Assembly (NCBI RefSeq): GCF_910592395.1
Contig: NC_088308.1
Span: 26,489,501 to 26,553,500 of the forward strand
Source: Lineus longissimus
Taxonomy: Eukaryota > Nemertea > Pilidiophora > Heteronemertea > Lineidae
Direction of reading: 5' to 3'
Length of the DNA stretch: 64,000 bases
Under the pieces are notes generated by a model. The model saw nothing but the letters and a program-made list of their open reading frames with translations. It was not told the origin of the DNA and did not search any database. A program made the translations under genes and the position numbers. This document shows positions 38,595 through 49,800 of this stretch, in pieces. How positions within the stretch are numbered: position 1 is the stretch's first letter; each line of letters starts with the position of its first letter.

Positions 38595-41500
38595 ATGAGG
38601 ACCCATCGTGGAGTGACTGTCATAGAACAACGGATCATCCAAGCAAAGAAATGGAAGAAGCAGGAGATGAATCTGAGTGGTTGTCACCTGATCACTCTTC
38701 ATCCATCCATCAGCCAGGAACCGCTCTTGTCCATCCTGACCCAGCTTGAACTTGGTCACAATTTACTGCGGTCGCTACCGGAGTTTACATGGCAGTTATG
38801 CAACTTGGAAAAATTGATCTTGAAGCACAATTTCTTGCAAGAGTTGTCCGAAGGAGTGACCAAACTCAAGAAGTTGTCTTACTTGGATGTGTCGCACAAT
38901 GAAATCCAAGCCATTCCACCTGCTGTGGCTCAGTTGGACAAGTTACAGTACTTTAACCTATCTGGGAACCAGTTAAAGTATTTAGATCTCAGAATTTTGT
39001 ATTTACCGCAGCTGCGTCGGTTTTTTGTCACCAAAAATCCGATTGAGAACATCCCACGCGATGTCTTCCTTGGAGGTTTGCGTAGCCTTCGTTGTTATTT
39101 TGACATTCCTATCGACATTCCATCTCACGATGACAGTTTGGATTGTTCGTTAGACTCCTCCATTCTTGATGAAATCCGACAACTCAAACTCCGGCCGTTT
39201 AGTACACCGCAATCAAAATCAACCCACCAATCAGAACCTAGACAGGTCCTGAATGCAAAGCTCCGACGTTCTATCAGTTTTAGTTGTGAAACCTTGGCAG
39301 ACTCTGGTATTTATTCCTTGGCATCTCTTAATCTTGAACAGCCAGTGTCTCGGCGACTGTCACTGTCAACAAATGACATCGAAACTTCATTTGGTATTCT
39401 TCCTGAGAGAAAAACACTAGATCAGTTCCTTGGGAGTGAGAGTGAGAGCAACTGTGGGGACCAGGGTAGTGATGAGTCCATGCGGGCTCTTGAGTCGGAT
39501 GGTGACATCACCTGTTGTTCTGATTGCCAATGTTCAGAGGATACAGATGATTCACAGTATCAAGAAAAAGTGCTAGAGAATGGGTGCAAAGTTCTGAAAC
39601 ATAAAAATGTGACAGTGACACTACCGCCCAAGAATGAAAGTGGTTATGACCTTGGTGTGTTTGAACTGGAAATTGTGGAAGACTTGTCTTATTCGCCTGA
39701 TACCAGTGAACGTGCCGTCCATGCCAGTCAGGTTGTTAGTATGGAACCTCATGGTACAAGATTCACAACATCAGATCCAGCCCTGATTGACATTCCAATT
39801 ACCGTCCCAGTTGACTCTGTGCGGGAAATTGTCTGTCTTTGTAGTGAGACATCCATTGGAGAATGTGTTGATTGGAAAGAGATGGACAGTTCATGTTTTG
39901 AGCTGAAAGGAAACCGAGTGATCATACAGACTACGCATTTTAGCTTGTTCACTATCCTGGTGAAAAAGTCATTTCCAGAGACACGTCAGTTGATCAGTGC
40001 TAATCAGGGTGGCCGTATCATGGTCGAGGAAGTCCCCGGGGTTGGTGTGATCTTCCCCAGGAGGTCACTTCATGAGGACATAGAGGCCAGGGTGAAGGTT
40101 GTGTATGGTGATGAACCCTACTGCCTAGACTTCAACCACGGTGAAGAACCCAGGGCCCTCGCAACCCCTGTGGTCATGCTTGAACCACATGGATGCCAAT
40201 TCAAAGCAACAAAACATCCCGTCGTCCTGTCTCTTCCGTTGCCAGACTGTGCTCGTATCCAGAACCACTTCGGCCAGAATGCTGAGAGAGATTTGACCAT
40301 CTGGTGTAGTCAGACAGCAGAAGAAGAGGAACTGGACTGGCATGAAGTGAAGGTTTCGTACAAAGTACGGGTGGATGGTGACAGCAACTTCTGCGTACAG
40401 ATTCCAGTGCAGCACTTCTGTTGGTATAGAGCACTCTGGGACTCGCTGGCTTCCAAGATGTACGAATGCAAAATAGGTAAGACGTAATTCTTTAGACTTG
40501 GGAGTTTTAAGTGGAAATGGTTTTGTGCTGTTGAAAATTACCTTGTGATGATATTTCCTGCTGACTGCACAGTGCGATATTAGAACTGCTGTTGTTTCAA
40601 AATAACTTTTAATGCTTTTCACTCTCGCTCCTTGGTCTTTAGAAAGCAATAACATGTGTGAGCTGTCCAGGTGACATATCTTCAGGTGTCTCCAGAAGAC
40701 TACCCAGCCTTTCTTCACGTCAATTATATTTTGGTGTTCTCATTGCAGGTGTAACCTACTTCTACCCGTATATCCAGTTCTCCATGATGTGCCAGGCGAT
40801 GATGGATGAAAACCCTGACAATCTCTCGTTTGGTTTGGAGGTGATCTGTTACCATAGTGACAAGAGGTTTCCTGAGGCGGGTAACTACAGGCATAAAGTG
40901 GGAAGCAGCTTGAAGCCGAGGATGATCAAGAAAGGTGAATAAATTGAAATGTGATCGACTACAGTATAGACAGAGTAGGTCTGTTGAGTCCTTGACTTTA
41001 CTATAACAAAGCCAACTACCTTAATTAGTTCTGCAACATCACTCGGTTGGCTACGGCTTTCTACAGTGTCATCTGCAGCAGTGACATAACGCCATGCATT
41101 GAATCATGTATGGTAGTAAACTAAATTGTATCTTGATGAGATTTTCATTTTCCGAGGCAAATAATTGTTAACCTGGCTTTCTTCAGGCTCCATTGCAATC
41201 AGGTTGAGATCTGATAACTTCGAGGCCGACACAGAAAATGGGGAGAACCCAGAACTGCACAAGATTGAGTTTGACTTCAGGGGGAGAGAGTTTGAGAAGC
41301 AGTTTGCTTGTGTCTATAAGGTAGGTTGCAGACTTTCTGTGCTGAAGGGAAAAACTACCCTCAAAACTATTTCCAATGATCAGGTGGATGCAACCTCATG
41401 TATCAAAACTTATGCAGTGACCAAACACTAGCTGTCAGAAAGAGGGAGAATGGTCAACTTGATAACCTCGGTAGTAGTACAGATGAAACGACTAAAAGAT

Positions 41501-43154
41501 GATCTCATATGCTGTTATTTTTCAGCATAAACCAAAAGACAAGGGTGTATTTGGGAAGGTGTTCGTAGAGCGACTGGTTCAGCCTGGAATCGTTGAACCT
41601 CTCTTTGAATTCAACCTTACCAAGGTAGGTGAAGGACCATTATTTTTATACCCAGACAATTTTAGATAAATACACCCCGACCTAGAATCTCTGAAATAGA
41701 ATATGCACAGACAATTGAGAGATGACACAGGAAACCAGGATAACCACACTAGGCTGTCAAAAACAGCATTTTTATTAAGTCGAGGTAAAGTTTCTCAACT
41801 TTCGAGGAAAAACATAAGTAAAATGTGATCAACTTTGCTGGTAGTGGTATAAAACCTTTTGTTATCTTATTGCAGAGTGGTCATGAAGCTGAGACCATTT
41901 TGGAGTCGACAGACAGGTGGTCGTTGTTGGCAGTCAAAGAACTTGCAAGTGAGTAACAAACATTGGCTGTTATATAATCGAGCCAAGGTGAAAATGTGGT
42001 TTGTAAACTGGTGAGAGTGGTAGATACACTTGTTATGAGACATGAGAGTATGGACATTGAGATTTAGTGAAGTCAGTTTGTATTGATATTGTGACTTCCT
42101 TTCAGGTATGTTGAACATCACCAATGATGAAAACTGGAAAGTGTTTGCAAAGCACCTTGGCTTCACCAATCATGAAGTCAACCACAAGCTGGCCTATACA
42201 GCAGATCCATTTGCGTTCATGTTGGGCGTGTATCAGAGTCGTGGGGGCACACCGGATGAGTTTGTGCAGTCTCTCTATAAAGTTGGGCGTGAGCTACGGA
42301 TGAATGCGACTGGTGTGCCACTGAAGGAGCTGGATCAGATTGGATTCACCCTGAAGAGTGGCCTTGCCAAGAGTCGCTTCAGCAATAGCACCATGGAGGA
42401 GGGTGAGAACAGTGATGGAGACGACTATGAGGAACCAATTGAGGATGTTGTGAAGAAATTGGGTAGGTTGAGATTGTTGATTTTTGCCCTCGAAGGTTTT
42501 AAGTTGTTTTTATTGGTGAGTGCCTTATGTGAGAGTACTGATACTTTAAACAGACACGGATAAGCACGCATAGTTTGGTGGTCATCGCTCGGCATATCAC
42601 ATTAGTTGGCATTCAGACAACAAACCAGGAGAGCCTGCCTGTCCTAATTCTTGCTTAGATCACTTTAGTTTATAGTTTGGTAAATAGTAAACAAGCTGTT
42701 TCTATTCCTAGGGTCACACAAATCTTCAACTCCCAAGAGAAAGAGATCAAGTCGAGCTGGCTCATCTGAAAGATCCATCACGAAGAAACGACGCCTATCT
42801 CTAAATTCCTCTGAGCACCTCAGTGACATCTCAGTCGAAGATGAGAGTTTCTTTGTTAATAAACAGGAAATGGACGATTCAGATCTTTGGCGTTTGTCTC
42901 AAGTGTTGTTACAAAGTTGGAAAAACCTTGGACGTGCTTTACGGATCCCTGAGGAGGACCTTCTGAGCATTGAGCACAGTCACAAGACTGAAGCAAGGGA
43001 ATGTGCCTATCAGATGCTCTTGAAATTCAAGTGTCGTTATCCTAACAAGTGTCGCTATGGTTACCTGTACCGCATTCTCTGTGAAAATGGTCTGAAGGGG
43101 GTTGCCCAGAAACACTGTAAACCTGCCCCAGAATCGGATGATGAATGTCAGTAA
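38595..43154 (+). CDS. PIDD1: PIDD1 homologue: LRR, two ZU5, UPA, two death-domain-like modules
   Basis: Homologue of p53-induced death domain protein 1, the scaffold of the caspase-2 PIDDosome, which also acts at centrosomes and in NF-kB signalling. Coding exons 38595-40476, 40749-40934, 41187-41320, 41526-41624, 41876-41948, 42106-42462, 42712-43154 give 1057 residues. Order: leucine-rich repeats (about 25-175), a Ser-rich linker, ZU5-1 (338-455), ZU5-2 (467-615), UPA (628-780), a death-domain-like module (793-865), a basic nuclear-localisation-type linker (911-940) and a C-terminal death domain (963-1045). The first autoprocessing site HFS is kept (Ser450; human Ser446). The second reads HFC (Cys609; human Ser588). 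Human PIDD1 has one death domain. Start: the ATG at 38595 follows a splice acceptor; an in-frame ATG at 38574 lies within that acceptor and is unlikely. Confidence 0.92.
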
Positions 43155-43503
43155 TTGGGGGATGGTTGTAAACTGCCAATTCTCCAATACACTCCATTGG
43201 TTGTCGAAAGTTATCAACATTTTCTTGCTCTTGCTTGTACAAGTTGGTTTAGAAACAAGCACTCTTTGTGAAATTGCAAAAAAAGTTGATGACTTAGGAT
43301 GATCATTCTTCTTGCCTTTGTAAACTCACATAATATGCATTTTAACAGTTTATACTAGCCATGGATGAAGCATTTTTAAGTATTTACATTTTACCCCAGA
43401 AGAAATCTTGCTCAATACTCAAGTTATACTTAAATCATCTCCAGAAAAGAAATTTCTGGTAGTACACACATGTTGTTCTTGGTCCTTATTGCATTTTCCT
43501 TAT

Positions 43504-43555
43504 TAGCTCACCTCTTAGCAGAGGTGAGCTTATCCCATACCGTGGCGTCCGTCGT

Positions 43556-43590
<35 letters not shown>

Positions 43591-44638
43591 CGTCGTCGTC
43601 CGTCGTCCGTTAGCAGGGCACGTTTCGTAACTGTTAGAGCTATTGAGTTGAAACTTGGTACACATGTACCCTTATGTAATGACACCTTGGAGACCAAGTT
43701 TCGGTCCGATTCGTTTCATGGTTTGGCCACCAGGGGGCCAAACGTTAAAAGTGAAAATATGCAATATCTCCCTTAATAGTAGTCGGGAAATTTTGAAAAA
43801 AATATGGTAGGTACTTCTAGCAAAGGTGCATCATATATCCTCCGGGTTTTTGATTTGCCCTCCTTTTCAAGGTCACAGAGGTCAAATAGTGTAAATTGGC
43901 CGTTAGGATGTAACGATGGCACGTTTCTAAACTGCAATGACTATTGATCCCAAATTTGGTACACATTTACCCCTTAGTCAGGTAATCTCAGGGACCGAAG
44001 TTTGGTCCAATATGATTCACCACTTGACCACCAGGGGGCAAAATCCAAAAACCTTAAAAATTTGATTATTCCTTAACTTCTTGCCCGATTGCCACCAATT
44101 TGATATCATGGGTACATCTAACCGCCATACAATATATGTCACACAGGTTTTTAATTTGACCTTCTTGTCAAGGTCACAGAGGTCAAATGGCGTAAATTGG
44201 TCGTCAGGCCGTAACTATGGCACGTTTCTTAACTGCAATGACTATTGATCACAAATTAAGTACACATGTACCCCTTGGTCAGGTGGTCTCAGGTACCGAA
44301 GTTTGGTGCGATCTGATTTGCCGTTTGGCCTCCGGGGAGGGGGCCAAATCGTAAATTCTTCAAAATGCCATTATTCCTAGTATTACTTGCCTGATTGGCA
44401 CCAATTTTATATCATAGGTACATCTAATTCTAACAACCATTCAATGTGTCACCCGGGTCTTCTTTGATTTGACCTACTTTTCAAGGTCACAGAGGTCGAA
44501 TGTACTGTAAATTGGCCATTTTGGGGAAATTGTAATTGCTTGGACCTACATCAAACCTAACACTACATGACACAATACCATGCTCTTTATCCATCTTTCC
44601 TCCACATGAGGTGAGCACAATGGCCCTGGCCATTTCAT
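43504..44638. mobile_element. Interspersed repeat with (CGT)n tract and three ~300-bp units
   Basis: The left end is a hairpin, CTCACCTC ttagca GAGGTGAGC, and the right end reads GAGGTGAGCACAATGGCC, so the ends are partly inverted. A (CGT)n tract runs from about 43548 to 43610. The body holds three diverged units: GGTCACAGAGGTC starts at 43871, 44172 and 44485 (spacing 301 and 313), and each unit also carries blocks resembling GGCACGTTTC, TTGGTACACATGTACCC and a CC(A/T)CC(A/G)GGGGG stretch. I recognise this architecture as a dispersed family common in marine invertebrate genomes, but I cannot name it. No protein frame is present. Confidence 0.7.
43548..43610. repeat. (CGT)n microsatellite
   Basis: An imperfect run of CGT triplets with occasional CCGT interruptions lies near the left end of the interspersed repeat and is part of its architecture. 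Confidence 0.85.
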
Positions 44639-46737
44639 TACAGATTCACTCAGGCTGTACCTATACCCGTAATCCTTATATAAGGGTGAATAGTTGTGAC
44701 GTTCTGTAAGATAGGAGAGACCTCTATCAGCAACTTAGTGTAACACCTGGTTACTGCCTATAGACTCCCATTGAGCATGCTGCCAATGGGTTCGTTCATT
44801 CCATTAGATTTCATCATTTTTGTTGTGTTCATAATATGTAACATTCCTCATTTGTCTGTATTGGTTTGTTTATATCAAGTGAGTGTATGAGCTAGAGTTT
44901 TCTACATACATGTACATGTCAAAATTTATTTTTCGATGCCATGATGCTAATGCATTTTATGCTACTGATTAGATTATTTTCCTACAGAGCTCCTGCTAAA
45001 TCTGCTCAGGCTTATCAGATTTTCAAAGCATTTTTAAGAGATGTATAAAGTGCATATAGTGACAAACATGACTGAAATGTCATTAAGCTTCAATAGTGGC
45101 CTAGCTATAGTACTGATTTGAAGATTGTTGGCTTGACCACTTGAAATGCTCTTTTAGTTTTACTTCGTCACATGGACAGAGAATTCTCTAGATGAATAGA
45201 AAAATAGCTTTATGATGATATGTAGCTTTACGTATTGTGTTTAACAGCATGAAATTCTCATCGGTTGGGATCAACTTGAACTAAGCCTGTCTGGTATTAA
45301 TAAGTGTTGACTATTGATGAGCTGAAAGGGCATCATTTGATAACATTTATCAGTGGCCTTACCTCGGCTTGTTTTTTGAAGCAATATAATTAAAACCAGC
45401 ATTTACGTCCATACGTTGCTGCATTATCACAAGCTGACTGCTGCTAATATGTTTACTGCAAATGTTTTTGTTATAGATATTTTATGCTACTTAGTTGCTG
45501 TACATAGAAAGAAGAATAACCTGTCAAAAATGTAAATTTTTATTTTTGTGTATTTAAAAAATGTCTTATGTTGTGTTCACTTCTGTCAGCATTTAAATAT
45601 TTTACAGGTTTTTTTGTGACAGCTGGTTACTTTGTTAATTTCGACAAACATTTTATGGGCCTTTGCCAAGAGGCCTGCTGACAGTAAAAAAAGATTGATT
45701 CCTGAAAAGCTATCTGTGGGTATGAAACAAAGTTTGTATATGAACAATTTCTGGGGGTTCAAATATGATACCTCAGACAGCCTGAAGTTAGAAAGCATTT
45801 ATATTTTTGTAAACTGAATAACACAATGTACAAGTCTGCTGCTCAACATTTAGGAAGACATGTTTATGTTAGTTATGTGTAGACTTTTCTAGGGTGTTTT
45901 CTCTCTTAATCTCCATGAAAGGCCTTGGCCTCCTCCACTATGCAATCTGTAACTATAACTAAATACATTTGTAATATCAGTCTGAAATCCACTTGGTTTG
46001 TTCTTTATCCTACTATTCTCAACTATTATGTCTGCTTTTAACTCATAAGCTTGTAATGTCTGAAGCTTACTTGTGAACTGTATGTCAATGTCATATGTAA
46101 TAAAATGAGGTAGATGATATATGTCTGTTTTATTCCCTTCTTTGCTATGAGCTCCAGTAAAAGATATTGGTGCAAACTTCATATAAGTTCTGTGTGATGT
46201 GATGACTCACTTGTCTGTTCGGGGGAAGCTGTGTCCCATAAGGCTGCGCTTCCATCAACGAGTCTGATTGAAGATCATTAACTTTTTTGAAAATGAGGGG
46301 ATACTAACACTACGACAACTTGGCTGCAACAGAACTTTTGTTTCTGATCAATTCACCAGTGAGTGATCAATTTTTGGAGAGCAAAGAATGCAGTTCAAGT
46401 CGTTTACGATAGATGGCGCTGCCAACAGCGCAATATCCAATTAAATTACGGAGTGTTGATAGAGTGTCAAAATGGCGATCAAAACACAAGTGTGAGCATT
46501 ATTCCGTCAATTAATCATCATTACTCACTTATTGTATGGGATTAGTGATTATAAATTATTTGGATATATGAGGTAAAGTATTTTTCACCCGTTGTTCCCC
46601 GAATTTCAGTTTGAAATTGTCCGAGATGTCCATACAAGTTTTGAAATTAAGGAATAGAAATTTGACAACTTTTCTGAGAAATCCACATGTACATTTTGTA
46701 CAGTGTGTGTAAGTGTATAGATTGTATACCTATATAA

Positions 46738-46873
46738 TTACTTCTCCTGTGCTTGTGCTCTGCCTGTGGAAGGACCACTGATTGTGTATGTCCTGCGGCT
46801 ACGACATTCATAATGTAAATCAAAGCACCACTCGGCACCTAATCGCTGTCCAGGTCCATGAGAATGACCAATT
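46738..46873 (-). other. Exon-like segment on the minus strand, unrecognised
   Basis: Read on the minus strand, a good 3' splice site (CATCTATTTACAG) is followed by 136 bases that encode 44 residues ending in a stop. The residues include RLGAEWCFDLHYECRSRR, a protein-like composition. I do not recognise it and found no confident upstream exon. Other minus-strand frames at 45889-46182 and 47581-47790 share its neighbourhood. It may be the last exon of an undetected gene, a decayed gene, or chance. Confidence 0.2.
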
Positions 46874-49800
46874 CTGTAAATAGATGTGATAGGGGTTATT
46901 TTCAGGTTTTCCCTCAAAAATTTCAAACACTGACAGCACAGCCTAGGGGTTCTTCATTGGGTGAATTATATCGTTGCAATGTTCAACAGCTCTGGCGTGA
47001 TTTCTCAGATAAATTATAAATGATAGAATAATGTAGCGGGGAAATCATGCGAGGCTTAAAGAAATTGACCAATAACCCTGATTTGGCTAAAACCTGTGCA
47101 CTGCCAGTTCCACCATTAAGCCAATCAATAAAGGTAGAACCAAAGATTATAATAAGCAGGTTTAAATGGAGCCAGTTCAATCAATGGTTCGACATGATAA
47201 CTGGATTAAGTTGAGAAATTCAATACGGATGTTGTTGGTATGACGCGTTGATGATTTGCATAAAAGTGGAATAACGTCATAGTATTATAGATCAGTTTGT
47301 GCATCATGTTTGTGTTGATGATGATGGGTTTAAAGTGGAGTGGAGTAGACTACACAAGCTCTTTTAGCAATTAAGTGCTGTTGTCATAATTGGTACTGTC
47401 ATCATTATAGATAAAACTTGCTTTTAACTAATGAGCTTGTAAAGTCTTGTAATGTCTAACACATCTGAAACTGCCTTGTAAATGGTATGGCAATGTCAAG
47501 CACCTGCAAATGAGCATTTTAACTTACCGCTGCTATGTGCAACAACAAAATCTCTTGTCTACGGGTAAAACCAGTAATCGCTAATCTTCTATCTCCAGGT
47601 TTGTGGTGTGGTATCTTAACTCAAATAATACTATTACCATTTTAAACCCTCCCTGGATTATTGGTTTAGTCAATATTACATGCATGATAATCTCAGAATG
47701 GAATTTCACTAAATCCTCAGATTTTCTCATTAGTGGTTCATCATTATAGACAGGTAGATTATTGCTTCTTTTCAAACATGGACTCGTCAAAACTTTCTAA
47801 ACTCTAGACCGCCAAACATTTTAGGACTAGATCAAGGGTTGTCAAAACTTTGAACTTCAGAAAGAAATACTTCATTAGTTCAGGTGCATGGCGAGATAGG
47901 ACTTGGCTGGCGTGCCATCGGTTCTCAACTTGTTATTTTACCCTGGAGCGACTGATTTGTGTCACTCACTCTTCAGTAAAATTCTCGTTATTTTGGTCGC
48001 TGAGAAATCCATTTTTTTCACTCCAAGTATGCCAAGTGTAAACCTCAATATTTCCTTTGATTGCGGTTCAACGCAAGTATTGATTGGAACACCTCATACA
48101 TCATTAACATTGAACCCATGCCATGGCATGAAACATTCACCATTGTTTCATTAGGGTCAGCCTTTCTTCTCCTCAAAGTGCTCAGTAGGTTGAAGCAACA
48201 GCATAGTAGCCCTGAGATCTTGATATATTTGCCAATAACTTTCTGGGTTGGTTGTACTGAAAGTCCATAAAAATAAAGTGTAATTCTAACTGCCAGAACT
48301 GTGGTCTTAGTTGCAATGGCCTCTAGATTTGTTGACATTTGGTCAGTCTTGCACCACAGAGCAGAAAGCACACACTTTAGCAAAAGAAACTTTCGAAAAC
48401 CTGTGTCCGTGCTACTGTTTTCTGGCAAGGCTGATGCTTCGGTGAATCAAGCGCTTTGATCAACAATCATTGCAGGCAGATTTCTCCGACCATATGTTTT
48501 ATTTTCAGTCAATATAATATTCTCGGTGGTACTTGGTTGGCACCTTTCCATTGGTTATGTCAGATACCTGATTACTTAGTGTGCCAAGGAAAGCCTCAAG
48601 AATGCGTGACCTGTTCTGTTTAGGGCCCACTCAGAGAATCTTGTGGAGAGTAATTAGTCTGTTATCATACAACATAACTTGGTAGCCAAATTGATCAGAT
48701 AGATCCATAAATCTTGACACTTTCGTTCACCTTTTTGATAATTTTCAAACGAGAAAAACAAAAGGTGAAGCATGAAAGGTGAACTTTTCAGCCAATTGGC
48801 GTGCATTTGAGAGGAACAATGCATGACTAAACCTCATAAATGTACTGTGAACAAATGAAAGCCTATACCTTTTAGTTTGAACAGCAATATCAACACAGGC
48901 CTGGTTTGAACCAACAATAATACCTGAAGTATATGGTAAATGTATTCGCTTTTTATATTACATGGTAAATGATGATCGTATATCCTTCTAACATGACCAA
49001 GTCCACAATCTAAACTCAGACCGGTGGCTACATTTTTTCACTTGCTGATAATCATGTTGACAAATGGTATAGTTTCTTATTCAAGAAAACAAATTAAAAT
49101 TGGCCCCAGGCAATACTACAGGGACCTGTGATGTTTTAACCCTTCAACTAAAGAATACCCTGCGTTCAGCAGTGGTATGAGGAGACTAAGCCAGCAATTT
49201 GCCAAGCTTGTTACATTAGCTAGTATTTTATCAATTTTGCCGGTGGGACTATCTTGCAATAAGGGATGGTCAGGCCTTGACTTCAACAGCCCACAAAGCT
49301 TTCCTATAAGGTAGGATGTGTAAGTCTTTACCTGTTAATAGCAGTTTATATCAAACATGCTTGAAACATTCCTTGTTGAATGAGACCCACCATGGGGTTA
49401 TTTGCTCTGACAATATACAATATACTTGTGCCATATGACCGAATAGGCATGTCGCCACAGTCGGCTGATTTCCCTTTTATATACGCACATACGGAAATCA
49501 ATCAAGCCACAAATGGCGCTATGTGGAGAAGAATTCCGATGACAAAGCCTGGACACCACAGAGCTGTCAGGAGAAATGGTTTCCAACAACTCGCAAAAGT
49601 TTATGAGATAACGAGTCACACTCACCATTCTTTATCTCACCTCTACCACATAGGCCCTATAGTGATGAGAAATGATAAGTTTATGGCTTGTTCTTCTTTT
49701 TCTTTGAAATGTGGGAGACAAGGGATGAAGAGTCCTTTTCAAGTGATATTCTTTTACAGTGTATACTGTAGTTGTGTCTTACTCTGCAGCTGTTAGGCTT

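Noticed and set aside
48045-48428. 127-codon minus-strand frame in the intergenic gap
   Set aside because: No recognisable family, no splice or promoter context. Kept only as a low-priority search target.
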